This document shows, piece after piece, positions 53,189 to 61,770 of a stretch of DNA of 64,000 nucleotides. Each line of letters begins with the position of its first letter. Within the stretch, counting starts at the first letter, position 1. A model generated the notes under the pieces. The model searched no databases and had not been told where the DNA came from. It saw only the letters and a program-made list of their open reading frames with translations. Both the position numbers and the translations under genes were made by a program. This DNA comes from MWBF01 sp040772005 (lineage in GTDB: Bacteria; Chloroflexota; Anaerolineae; CG2-30-64-16), in assembly GCA_040772005.1 (NCBI GenBank), contig JAXGYZ010000007.1, positions 244,268-308,267 of the forward strand, read 5' to 3'.

Positions 53189-54421
53189 TTGCCCGTACTC
53201 GACGATATCCTGCGCGATATTCCCGGCCCGGCGCAAGAGACGATCCGGCAGGCGTGGGACGGGCTGCCGGCGGAGCGGCAGCGCGAGCTGGAAGGCTGGC
53301 TCGCGGTCCTGCCCGAGGCAGTCAAGCCGCTCAAGGAAATCCTGGCGCTCGTGGCGGACCAGTACCGGCCCATCGCCGCGGCCAAGCAGCGCATCGCGGT
53401 CGTGGGACCGGCCAACGTGGGGAAATCGACCCTCTACAACCAGCTCATCACCCGCGCGGAGGACCGGGCCGAGGTGGGGCCCGTGCCCGGCACGACGCGG
53501 CGCACCCAGGAGGCCGACACCGGGCTCTTCTCCGTGATCGACACCCCCGGCGCGGATGCCGTGGGCGAGGTGGGCGAGGCCGAGCGCGAGGTTGCTCTGG
53601 CCGCGGCCGCGGAGGCCGACTTCCTGCTCATGGTCTTCGAGGCGACGCGCGGCATCAAGCGGTATGAGAAAGAGCTCTTCGATACGCTGGTCGCCCTGCA
53701 GAAGCCGTTCGTGGTCGTGCTCAACAAGATCGACCTGGTCCCCAAGGCGGAGCGCGAGCGGGTCATCCAGGCGGCGGCGCAGACGCTGGACCTCCAGCGG
53801 GGCCAGGTCATCGACACGGTCGCCACCACCGGCGCCAACCTCGGCCGCGTGATCCTGGGCATAGTCAGGGCGGAGCCGGGGCTGGTGGCCGCGATCGCGG
53901 ATGCGCTGCCGGAGTATCGCAGCCGGCTGGCCTGGGCGCGGATCGTCCCGGCCGGCGGCGCCGCTGCAACGGTCGCGCTGATGCCGCTGCCCCTGGCTGA
54001 CGTCGTCCCGCTGCTCGCGCTCCAGACCGGACTGGTCCTGAGCATCAGCCGCATCTACGGCTTCCACATCACGCCGGGCCGGGCGAAAGAACTCATCGTC
54101 ACGTTCGGCGTGGGTCTCCTGGCGCGGCGCGCGTTCGCCGAGCTCTCCAAGCTGGGGGGCGTGCCCGGCTGGCTGCTCAGTGCGGCCATTGCCGCGTCGA
54201 CCACAGTGGCCATCGGGACCGCTTCCATGGCCTGGTTTGCCCGGGGCGAGCGGCCCACGCAGGCCGCGCTGGCGCGGCAGGTGGCCGATATCTCGGCGTA
54301 CCTGCGCGGCCAGCTGGCCGACCTGGGCAAGCGCCGGCCGGACGAGCGGTCGCTGCGCGAGCGGGTCGCGGAGGCGCTGGTCGGGCTGCCCAGGCACCTC
54401 CGGCCGGGGGATGATGGGTGA
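53189..54421 (+). CDS. GTPase with C-terminal DUF697-like membrane domain
   Basis: 410 residues from a TTG at 53189, chosen for the ACAGGAGGCGAACCG ribosome-binding site; an in-frame ATG at 53135 lies inside the promoter and is unlikely. G1 is VVGPANVGKSTLYNQLITRA, G3 is FSVIDTPGADAVGEVGEAER, G4 is VVLNKIDLVPKAERER. The C-terminal half has hydrophobic segments (AATVALMPLPLADVVPLLAL, LLSAAIAASTTVAIGTASMA) like the DUF697/YcjF domains of membrane-associated Era-like GTPases. It is probably attached to the inner membrane. Role unknown. Confidence 0.88.
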   Translation: MPVLDDILRDIPGPAQETIRQAWDGLPAERQRELEGWLAVLPEAVKPLKEILALVADQYRPIAAAKQRIAVVGPANVGKSTLYNQLITRAEDRAEVGPVPGTTRRTQEADTGLFSVIDTPGADAVGEVGEAEREVALAAAAEADFLLMVFEATRGIKRYEKELFDTLVALQKPFVVVLNKIDLVPKAERERVIQAAAQTLDLQRGQVIDTVATTGANLGRVILGIVRAEPGLVAAIADALPEYRSRLAWARIVPAGGAAATVALMPLPLADVVPLLALQTGLVLSISRIYGFHITPGRAKELIVTFGVGLLARRAFAELSKLGGVPGWLLSAAIAASTTVAIGTASMAWFARGERPTQAALARQVADISAYLRGQLADLGKRRPDERSLRERVAEALVGLPRHLRPGDDG

Positions 54422-54441
54422 GCGAACACAACTCGTAAGGC

Positions 54442-54470
54442 TTGGCATTCCACAAAACTTGTGCTAAACT
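54442..54470 (+). promoter_or_regulatory. Promoter of the candidate small RNA upstream of the cas genes
   Basis: TTGGCA at 54442-54447 and TAAACT at 54465-54470, 17-bp spacer, with TGC before the -10 box (TGCTAAACT). Predicted start about 54477. Confidence 0.75.
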
Positions 54471-54476
54471 GCGCGA

Positions 54477-54622
54477 CCGGAAATACCTCTACGTTGCCCT
54501 CCCTCCTGGAACAGGCAACGTCCGGGGGTCAGGCCAGAGCAATGGGGGCTCTGACGAGCGCAGTATGGCTCCACGCCAGGCCAGGCCTGGTAAGTCGCCC
54601 CGAGTGTCTGGGGCGACTTTTT
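54477..54622 (+). ncRNA. Candidate structured small RNA (about 146 nt), no known family recognised
   Basis: Bounded by a good promoter and by an intrinsic terminator, with no plausible ORF. Visible stems: ACGTTGCC/GGCAACGT (perfect, 8 bp), GTCAG/CTGAC with inner GCC/GGC around 54530-54560, and CCAGGCC/GGCCTGG near 54575. The terminator stem is GTCGCCCC/GGGGCGAC. I checked by eye for SRP RNA, tmRNA, RNase P and common riboswitch signatures and saw none. It could be a trans-acting sRNA or an attenuated leader for the small HTH gene and cas operon. Confidence 0.55.
54594..54622 (+). terminator. Intrinsic terminator of the candidate small RNA
   Basis: GTCGCCCC (54594-54601) and GGGGCGAC (54610-54617), perfect 8-bp stem with an 8-base loop, followed by TTTTT. 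Confidence 0.9.
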
Positions 54623-54790
54623 GGTTCCTCCAAGTGCTGCTGGTTTCTTCGTCCTGTTAGCACGCGTTTTCCTGACAAATTCACAGCAACTGTTGCCGTA
54701 CCCGCAACGCGCCCACTGTAGCCTGAGGATGGTCGAACACGAGGTCACCGACCTCGGAAGCGACGAATCCCAGGTCACAGGAGGCGTCCA
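54623..54790. other. Spacer between the terminator and the small HTH gene
   Basis: 168 bp. Contains the palindromic AGGTCACCGACCTCGG (about 54740), a possible operator, and the ACAGGAGGCGTCC ribosome-binding site before 54791. I see no clear promoter, so the HTH gene may depend on read-through of the upstream terminator or on a weak promoter. Confidence 0.4.
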
Positions 54791-54991
54791 ATGGCACGGC
54801 GAGGCGACCCCGAACGTGTGGAGCAAATCAGTGAGTACATCGCACGCCATCCCGGCAGCAAGCCGGCAGATATTGCGAGGGGGTTGGAGCTTCCCCGCTC
54901 CACTGTAGCGCGCGAGCTGCCGAGTCTCGAAGAGCACGGCCATCTGTTATTTGAGGACCAGCAGGGCCGGCTGTGGCCCTTTCGGAAGTGA
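54791..54991 (+). CDS. Small winged-helix DNA-binding protein (66 residues)
   Basis: ATG 54791 behind AGGAGG. One winged helix: RVEQISEYIARHPGSKPADI, recognition-helix region ARGLELPRSTVARELPSLEE, and a wing HGHLLFEDQQGRLWPF. This resembles MarR/IclR-type DNA-binding domains without any effector domain. It lies 92 bp upstream of the WYL-Cas3 gene in the same direction, so it is a candidate regulator of the cas operon, but no experimental link is visible. Confidence 0.8.
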   Translation: MARRGDPERVEQISEYIARHPGSKPADIARGLELPRSTVARELPSLEEHGHLLFEDQQGRLWPFRK

Positions 54992-55083
54992 GTTTTCGGA
55001 CGAGTTTGGATTTTGTTGCGGAATGGGAACCGACCAGGGAGTAGAATTCAGATATCTTGCAGCAGCGTCATGGGAGGGCCACA

Positions 55084-58000
55084 GTGGAACGCGCAGAGGA
55101 AAAAGCACAACGGTTGTTGCAGATTCAGCAACTGCTCTGGGCTCATCCGGAAGGCATGACCCGTGCCGAAATCGCGCGGCGGGTGGGCGTCAATCGTTCG
55201 ACCATAACCAAATACCTGGACAAGAACCAGTTGCCGCCCGGCATCTATGAGGACGACCTGGGCGACCATAAGCTCAAGCTTGATCCCGCCGCAGACCTGA
55301 TGTTTGCGCAGTTCAATCTGCACGAAATCATGGCTATTCACCTCGCGACTCGCATGCTGGCGACCCGGACCGATAAGCAGAACCCACATGCAGCATCAGC
55401 CCTGCGCAAGCTGGGAGAGGCGCTGCAGCGACTGGACCAGAATGTCAGCCAGCACCTGTTGCGATCGGCGGATGTGATGGATGAGTCAGCGCGCTTCAGG
55501 GATCCGGTCTACCTCAGGGTGCTGGAAACCCTGACAGAGGCGTGGTCGGCCGGCCGCAAGGTGCAGGTCAGCCACCAGATGACCGACGGGCGCATCTTCG
55601 ACTATTTGCTTGCGCCGTATTTCATCGAGCCCTATGCCGTGGGCCAGACCGCACATGTGATCGGCCTGCGCGAGCCTCCGGGTGCACTGCGGACACTCAA
55701 GATCGAGCGCATCCGCTCGGCCGATATCACGCACGACCGGTATGAGATACCCGAGGATTTCGATCCCACAAGGTTATTGCGCAACGCGTGGGGCATCTGG
55801 TATGGCGAAAGTGAACCCATTACGGTCACTCTGCGGTTTCACCCGCGCGTCGCTGCGCGGGTGCGGGAGACGCGTTGGCACCCGTCGCAGCAACTCGAAG
55901 AACTGGCTGACGGGTTCCTGCTGTGGCGGGGCCAGGTAGCAGAGCCGCAGGAGATGTTACCTTGGATCCGAGGGTGGGGCGCCGATTGTGAGGTGGTGGA
56001 ACCAGAGGGGCTGCGTCGCACGCTGATGCGCGAAACGCAGCGGCTGGCGGAGATGTACTGTATGACCTTGATGATAACGACCCAACGGCAATACTACGCT
56101 CACTCGCGACCCGACCTGCCCGAGGACGAGTGGCAACTGCTCCGTGACCACTTGATGGCGACCGGCAGGCTGGCAGCCAAGCTTGGTCAATCGGCGGGCA
56201 TCTCCGAACTTGCACGCATTGCTGGGACTCTGCATGACCTCGGCAAGTACTCGGTAGAATTCCAGGCACGGCTGCATGGCAACCATGAGCGTGTTGACCA
56301 TGCTACAGCGGGTGCAAGGGAGATCCTTGCTCTGTACGACGAGCCGCGTTACCGACCGTGGGTTGATGCAATCTCCTATGCCATTGCGGGACATCACGGT
56401 GGTCTGCCTGACTACGGCAGCATGGCCGATACAGAGGCACACGGCACGCTGTTGGCGCGACGCGGAAAGAAGCAAATCAAGGACTTTAGTGCGTACAAGA
56501 CCGAGCTAGTACCGCCAGTGTGGGAACCGCCACAGCTTGGCCTGAAACCATCGCGCTTCCGCTATGGCGACAAGGATGAGCAGTACCCCTGGTTCTCGTT
56601 CTCTTTTCTAACTCGAATGCTTTTCTCCACGCTCGTGGACGCGGACTGGCTAGAAACCGAACGGTACATGAATGATGTCGAAAAGCCACGCGGCATGTAC
56701 GACAGCATAGATGCGCTTGCTAACAAGCTCAACCACTACCTGTTGCGCTTTAGCAACTCGCAGACACCGATCAACCGGAAGCGCACTGAAATTCTCGACG
56801 CCTGTCTTGCAGGTGCCAAAGCCGCGCCCGGCTTCTTTACCATGACGGTGCCGACAGGTGGTGGCAAGACGTTGGCTTCGATGGCATTTGCGCTCAACCA
56901 TGCGCGAGAGCATCACCTCGAACGCGTGATCTATGTCATCCCGTTCACCGGCATCATCGAACAGAACGCGCAGGTGTTCCGCGACGCGCTGGGTGAGTTG
57001 GGCCCGCAGAACGTCCTTGAACACCATTCGAACTTCGACTGGGAGAGAGGCAACACATCGGATGACGAGACAAACGAGCTGAGAGCCAAACTGAAGCTGG
57101 CGGCAGAAAACTGGGACATACCGATCGTGGTGACGACTAACGTGCAGTTCTTCGAGTCACTGTTTGCCAACAAGAAGTCCGTCGCACGCAAGGTCCACAA
57201 TATCGCCAAGAGCGTCCTCATCTTTGACGAAGCGCAGACATTGCCGAAGGAGTACCTCAAGCCATGCCTGCTGGCAGTCCAGGAACTCGTGCGTAACTAT
57301 GGTTGCAGTGCGGTTTTCTGTACGGCCACTCAGCCGTCGTTGCCGCGTTTCTTCCCTGCTCGTGCGCCGTTCACTGAGTTGGCGCCAGATCCGCGGGGGT
57401 TGTTCGACTTCTTCCGTCGCGTGCGGGTTACGGACCTCGGCACCGTCTCGGATGCTCAACTAATCGAGAAGCTCCGCAGTCACCCGCAAGTCCTATGCAT
57501 CGTCAACACCCGGCGCCATGCAAGAGGGCTGTTCGAACTGCTGGACACGGCAGGAAGCTTCCATTTTTCAACCTTGATGTGTCCCGCACATCGCAAGGCC
57601 ACGCTATCGGAAGTTCGGCACCGGCTAAATGAAGGCCAGCCGTGCCGGGTGATATCGACGCAGGTCATGGAAGCTGGCATCGATATGGACTTCCCCATCG
57701 GCTTCCGAAGTCTGGCGGGGCTAGACTCCATCATTCAGGCTGCAGGCCGAGTGAATCGCGAGATGCGTGCTGAGCTGGGTGAGATGTACGTCTTTCGACC
57801 TCAGACGGAGTTCATCAGACGAACACCCAAGTTCATCGAACAGACAGGCAGTGTGGCGGAGATCGTGCTGCGTGATTTCAGAGATGATCCGACAACGACG
57901 CAGGCCATCGAGTCATACTACAACCAGCTCTATGTCCTGCATGGCGAGGAGTCGTTCGATGCGCAGAGGATCCTGGCGCACTTCGAAAAAGGCTTGCAGG

Positions 58001-58335
58001 TGCCGAGCTTCGATTTCGAAACCGCAGCGAAGAAGTTCCGCCTGATTGAGCAGAACAACATCACGGTGTTTATCCCTTATGACGCCGAGGCTCGGCGCAG
58101 AATAGAGTGGCTCGAGACCGCGCTCTATCCTGCGAGCGTCCTGCGCCAGTTACAGCCCTATGCTGTGACTATCTACGAACATGAGTTTAGCGCTCTTCAG
58201 AGCAAAGGAGTTATCCAGACTATCGCCGATACCTATCATGTCCTCGATCCACAACACATGGAAGCGTATTACCAGTCCGCGACGGGACTGGTGATTCCCG
58301 AACACGCGGGCGGCGACGCCCTGTTCTTCGGATAA
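55084..58335 (+). CDS. cas3: HTH-WYL regulator fused to CRISPR-associated nuclease/helicase Cas3 (type I-C)
   Basis: 1083 residues from GTG 55084 behind GGGAGGGCCACA. Residues 1-60 are a helix-turn-helix (LLWAHPEGMTRAEIARRVGV, NRSTITKYLD). About 145-215 are a WYL domain (FDYLLAPYFIEPYAVGQTAH, GALRTLKIERIRSADI), and 245-326 a WCX-like C-terminal domain ending RRTLMRETQRLAEMYC. From about 327 a complete Cas3 follows: HD nuclease with YYAHS and HDLGKYSVEFQ (His384-Asp385), GHHGGLPDYG, Walker A VPTGGGKTLA (590-596), DEAQ at 715-718, FCTATQPSLP and QAAGRVNRE. Cas3 normally degrades Cascade-bound DNA. Here it is translationally fused to what is usually a free regulator. There is no stop between the parts. 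Confidence 0.93.
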   Translation: MERAEEKAQRLLQIQQLLWAHPEGMTRAEIARRVGVNRSTITKYLDKNQLPPGIYEDDLGDHKLKLDPAADLMFAQFNLHEIMAIHLATRMLATRTDKQNPHAASALRKLGEALQRLDQNVSQHLLRSADVMDESARFRDPVYLRVLETLTEAWSAGRKVQVSHQMTDGRIFDYLLAPYFIEPYAVGQTAHVIGLREPPGALRTLKIERIRSADITHDRYEIPEDFDPTRLLRNAWGIWYGESEPITVTLRFHPRVAARVRETRWHPSQQLEELADGFLLWRGQVAEPQEMLPWIRGWGADCEVVEPEGLRRTLMRETQRLAEMYCMTLMITTQRQYYAHSRPDLPEDEWQLLRDHLMATGRLAAKLGQSAGISELARIAGTLHDLGKYSVEFQARLHGNHERVDHATAGAREILALYDEPRYRPWVDAISYAIAGHHGGLPDYGSMADTEAHGTLLARRGKKQIKDFSAYKTELVPPVWEPPQLGLKPSRFRYGDKDEQYPWFSFSFLTRMLFSTLVDADWLETERYMNDVEKPRGMYDSIDALANKLNHYLLRFSNSQTPINRKRTEILDACLAGAKAAPGFFTMTVPTGGGKTLASMAFALNHAREHHLERVIYVIPFTGIIEQNAQVFRDALGELGPQNVLEHHSNFDWERGNTSDDETNELRAKLKLAAENWDIPIVVTTNVQFFESLFANKKSVARKVHNIAKSVLIFDEAQTLPKEYLKPCLLAVQELVRNYGCSAVFCTATQPSLPRFFPARAPFTELAPDPRGLFDFFRRVRVTDLGTVSDAQLIEKLRSHPQVLCIVNTRRHARGLFELLDTAGSFHFSTLMCPAHRKATLSEVRHRLNEGQPCRVISTQVMEAGIDMDFPIGFRSLAGLDSIIQAAGRVNREMRAELGEMYVFRPQTEFIRRTPKFIEQTGSVAEIVLRDFRDDPTTTQAIESYYNQLYVLHGEESFDAQRILAHFEKGLQVPSFDFETAAKKFRLIEQNNITVFIPYDAEARRRIEWLETALYPASVLRQLQPYAVTIYEHEFSALQSKGVIQTIADTYHVLDPQHMEAYYQSATGLVIPEHAGGDALFFG

Positions 58336-58357
58336 CACCGACAAGGAGGTGTGCGCG

Positions 58358-59017
58358 ATGGGATATGGCATTGCGATTCGCATCTGCGGGGAGTATGCGC
58401 TATTCACCCGCCCTGAGATGAAGGTGGAACGGGTGAGTTACGACGTCATAACGCCCTCAGCTGCGCGCGGCATCATCGAAGCCGTATACTGGAAGCCTGC
58501 CATCCGGTGGGAGATCGACCGGATTCGCGTGCTCAACGAGATTCAGTTCACCAACATCCGGCGCAACGAGGTCAGCGACAAGATATCAACACGCGAGGCC
58601 GAACGCCGCATGAACGGCGCGACCGAGCCGTTCTTCATCGACGCCACGGCCCAGCGTCAGCAGCGTGCCGCAATGGTGTTGAGGAATGTGGACTATATCA
58701 TCGAAGCGCACTTCGTGCTAACTGATCGTGCAGGACCGGAGGACACGGTCGAAAAACACTACAACATAGTCCTCCGGCGGCTGCGCAAGGGCCAGTACCA
58801 CCATGCACCATGCCTGGGCACGCGCGAATTCCCGGCGCGCGTGGAACTGGTCGAAGGCAACCCTATTCCCGCCAGCCCGCTGAAGGGCACCCGCGACCTG
58901 GGCTGGATGCTCTACGACCTGGACTTCACGAACCCGAAGGATATCCAACCGAAGTTCTTCCGGGCCGAACTGCGCGATGGGCTGCTGGACCTGCGCAGTC
59001 CCGAACTGAGGGGGTGA
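58358..59017 (+). CDS. cas5c: Type I-C CRISPR-associated protein Cas5c
   Basis: 219 residues from ATG 58358, with AAGGAGG nine bases upstream. The start GYGIAIRICGEYALFTRPEM and VERVSYDVITPSAARGIIEA with WKPAIRWEIDRI are characteristic. In type I-C this subunit replaces Cas6: it cuts pre-crRNA at the repeat and stays on the 5' handle. The lysine- and His-containing stretch LRKGQYHHAPCLGTREFPAR corresponds to the catalytic region of Cas5c. The Tyr in GIIEAVYWKP is the other expected residue. Confidence 0.95.
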   Translation: MGYGIAIRICGEYALFTRPEMKVERVSYDVITPSAARGIIEAVYWKPAIRWEIDRIRVLNEIQFTNIRRNEVSDKISTREAERRMNGATEPFFIDATAQRQQRAAMVLRNVDYIIEAHFVLTDRAGPEDTVEKHYNIVLRRLRKGQYHHAPCLGTREFPARVELVEGNPIPASPLKGTRDLGWMLYDLDFTNPKDIQPKFFRAELRDGLLDLRSPELRG

Positions 59018-59021
59018 TGCG

Positions 59022-60872
59022 ATGATCCTGCAAGCCCTCAACCGCTACTACGAGATCCTGCTCAATGACCCGAGCACTGATATCCCGCGCTTCGGCTACA
59101 GCAACGTCGGCATCAGCTTCGCGCTCAACATCTCGGCCGATGGGGAGCTCCTGGACGTGCTGCCAATGTTCGTCCAGCAACAGCGCGGCAAGAAGACGGT
59201 CGAACTGCCGCGGAACATGACTGTCCCCGCAGCAGTTAAGCGCGCAGTCAACATCGCGCCGAACTTCGTGTGGGATAACGTGACCTACGTTCTTGGTATA
59301 TCGGATCAGGACGAAGCCAAACCTAAGTACAGCCAGCAACGCTTTCAGGCGTTCCAGGAGTACAACACTGACTTACTGGCAGACGTGGACAGCAAGGCGG
59401 CCCGCGCAGTGGTCGCCTTCTTGCGCCGACACGACCCTACGACTGCGCGCCAGCATCCGGCAATCGGAAAGCGCCTGGATGCACTGTTGAAAGGCGGCAA
59501 CTTGGTGTTCCTCGTGGATGGCAGTTTCGCCCACGACGACGACGCGATCCGGCAGACATGGGCACGGCAGTGCGCACTACAAGCTGGAGAAGAGATGCAA
59601 TGCCTCATCACGGGGAGAGTTGCACCCTCGACGCGGTTGCATCCCAGCCTCAAAAGAATACGGGGCGCGCAACCCACTGGCGCCACGCTTGTTGGGTTCA
59701 ACGCCGCTGCTTACGAGTCTTACGGCCGCGAACAGGGCCAGAACGCACCGGTGAGCGAGGAGGCCACATTTGCTTACACGACGGTGCTGAACTATCTGCT
59801 TTCTGACGCCAACCCCAACAAGAAGGTTTTCATCGGTGACATGACAGTTGTCTACTGGGCAGAGAGCGCGAACCGCGCGTTTGAACCTGCCTTCGCAGCC
59901 TTCGTTGACCCCTCTGAGCTTGAACAACCGGCAGCAGACCAGACCGGGCGCAAGCAGGCCGAGGCTGAACTGGGAGCCGTGGCAGGAAAAGTGCAGCACG
60001 GCCAGGCAGCAGACCTGAACGCGCTGCTGGCCGGACTGGGAGATGAGAATCCGCGCTTCTATGTGTTGGGCCTTGCGCCAAACGCCGCGCGTGTTGCCGT
60101 ACGCCTCTTCATCAGCGATCCGTTCGAGAAAATCGTCGGCAATATCATGGCCCACTATCGCGACCTGGAGATCGACAAGGAATTCGAGGACCAGCCAGGC
60201 TCTCTGACGGTCCGCGATATCCTCGACGAGACCGTCTCCAAGAAATCGAGGGATAAGGACGCTGCACCACTGCTCGCCGGATCAGTGTTTCGGGCCATCC
60301 TCACAGGTGCCCCATATCCTGCGGCCCTGTACAACGCCGTCATCACCCGTGTCCGTGCCGACATGGATGATAAGTCAAAGCGAATCTCCAAGGTCAACTA
60401 TGTGCGCGCAGCAGTCATCAAGGCGTACCTGCTGCGCAAATACCGGCATCAATCCAATCACCCATTTGAGGAGGTACTGACTGTGGCGCTCAACGAGCAA
60501 TCCACCCAGCCCGCTTACGTCTTGGGCCGCCTGTTCGCAGTGCTGGAGAAGGTGCAACAGGAGGCCATCGGCAATGTCAACGCCAGCATTAAGGATCGCT
60601 ATTTCACGTCCGCCTGCGCGGCGCCGGCCAGTGTCTTTCCGATCCTCTTGCGGCTCTCTCAGCACCATATCGCCAAGGCGGAGTATGGCTACGCCAGCGA
60701 ACGGCGTATGCAGGAAATCCTGGACCTGCTGGATGTGCAGCATAATCCTATCCCAGCCCGGTTGACGCTGGACGAACAGGGCGTCTTCATCTTGGGTTAC
60801 TACCACCAGCGCAAGATGCTGTGGACGGCCCGGCCGAAGAACAGCAGCGAACCGGTTGAAGAGTCCAACTAA
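59022..60872 (+). CDS. cas8c: Type I-C CRISPR-associated protein Cas8c/Csd1
   Basis: 616 residues, usual length. Features: MILQALNRYYEILLNDPSTD, ISFALNISADGELLDVLPMF, NTDLLADVDSKAARAVVAFL, then VFLVDGSFAHDDDAIRQTWA and LVGFNAAAYESYGREQGQN. NPRFYVLGLAPNAARVAVRL and the late HPFEEVLTVALNE also match Csd1. It is the large subunit of the type I-C surveillance complex and recognises the PAM. It follows cas5c by 4 bp. The C-terminal part may yield an internal Cas11c small subunit, as known for I-C systems: internal in-frame ATG codons are present near 60363-60400. Confidence 0.95.
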   Translation: MILQALNRYYEILLNDPSTDIPRFGYSNVGISFALNISADGELLDVLPMFVQQQRGKKTVELPRNMTVPAAVKRAVNIAPNFVWDNVTYVLGISDQDEAKPKYSQQRFQAFQEYNTDLLADVDSKAARAVVAFLRRHDPTTARQHPAIGKRLDALLKGGNLVFLVDGSFAHDDDAIRQTWARQCALQAGEEMQCLITGRVAPSTRLHPSLKRIRGAQPTGATLVGFNAAAYESYGREQGQNAPVSEEATFAYTTVLNYLLSDANPNKKVFIGDMTVVYWAESANRAFEPAFAAFVDPSELEQPAADQTGRKQAEAELGAVAGKVQHGQAADLNALLAGLGDENPRFYVLGLAPNAARVAVRLFISDPFEKIVGNIMAHYRDLEIDKEFEDQPGSLTVRDILDETVSKKSRDKDAAPLLAGSVFRAILTGAPYPAALYNAVITRVRADMDDKSKRISKVNYVRAAVIKAYLLRKYRHQSNHPFEEVLTVALNEQSTQPAYVLGRLFAVLEKVQQEAIGNVNASIKDRYFTSACAAPASVFPILLRLSQHHIAKAEYGYASERRMQEILDLLDVQHNPIPARLTLDEQGVFILGYYHQRKMLWTARPKNSSEPVEESN

Positions 60873-60900
60873 CCTTACTATTTCATCAGGAGATTCGATC

Positions 60901-61770
60901 ATGTCCAACCCGATCAACAATCGCTATGAGTTCGTCCTCCTCTACGATGTCGAGAATGGGAACCCCAACGGCGACCCGGATGCGGGCAACATGCCCCGCA
61001 TTGACCCCGAAACCGGCCACGGCATTGTCACCGATGTGTGCCTGAAGCGGAAGATCCGGAACTTTGTCGAACTGGTACGCGGCGACACGACAGGTTACCG
61101 CATCTACGTGAAGGAGGGCACAGCTCTCAACCAGAACAACGCAGAGGCATACAAGACGGTGGGATTGACACCGGGCCAAACGACCAACGCGAGCGGAGTC
61201 GAAAAGGCACGGCAGTGGATGTGCGCCAACTTCTTCGATGTGCGCACCTTCGGCGCCGTGATGAGCACTGGCGATAACTGCGGGCAGGTGCGCGGCCCCG
61301 TTCAGATCAACTTCTCACGCAGCATCGATCCGATCGTCCAACAGGAGGTTACGATCACGCGGCAGGCCGTCACACGGGTGGATGACCTTGAAAAGGAACG
61401 CACGATGGGCCGCAAGCATATCGTGCCATACGGCTTATATCGCGTTGAAGGTTACGTCTCCGCCAAGTTGGCGAATACATCGGGCAAAGGCACGGGCTTC
61501 TCAGATGAGGACTTGGGCCTGCTGTGGGACGCGCTGGTCAACATGTTCGAGCACGACCATTCGGCGGCACGGGGCAAGATGGCGAGCCGCAGGCTGATCG
61601 TATTCAAGCACGACAGCGACCTGGGCAATGCACCGTCGCACTTGCTCTTCGAGCGTGTCACCGTCGAACGGCGGGCTGGTGTGACTGCGCCGCGCAGCTT
61701 CGCAGATTACGTCGTTACCGTGAACAAGGCCGGCCTCACCGCAGGTGTCGAACTCATCGAGAAGCTATGA
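60901..61770 (+). CDS. cas7c: Type I-C CRISPR-associated protein Cas7c/Csd2
   Basis: 289 residues from ATG 60901 behind CAGGAG. Family opening YEFVLLYDVENGNPNGDPDA and NMPRIDPETGHGIVTDVCLK. Later motifs: VRTFGAVMSTGDNCGQVRGP, then QINFSRSIDPIVQQEVTITR and GRKHIVPYGLYRVEGYVSAK. It forms the helical backbone that coats the crRNA spacer. Its stop overlaps the cas4 start as ATGA. Confidence 0.97.
   Translation: MSNPINNRYEFVLLYDVENGNPNGDPDAGNMPRIDPETGHGIVTDVCLKRKIRNFVELVRGDTTGYRIYVKEGTALNQNNAEAYKTVGLTPGQTTNASGVEKARQWMCANFFDVRTFGAVMSTGDNCGQVRGPVQINFSRSIDPIVQQEVTITRQAVTRVDDLEKERTMGRKHIVPYGLYRVEGYVSAKLANTSGKGTGFSDEDLGLLWDALVNMFEHDHSAARGKMASRRLIVFKHDSDLGNAPSHLLFERVTVERRAGVTAPRSFADYVVTVNKAGLTAGVELIEKL

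Noticed and set aside
54594..54622. The GTCGCC hairpin of the small RNA as a degenerate CRISPR repeat or Cas-regulating RNA
   Set aside because: It shares only GTCGCC and a hairpin with the repeat at 63967; the ATTGAAAC handle is missing and a T-run follows, so it is an intrinsic terminator.
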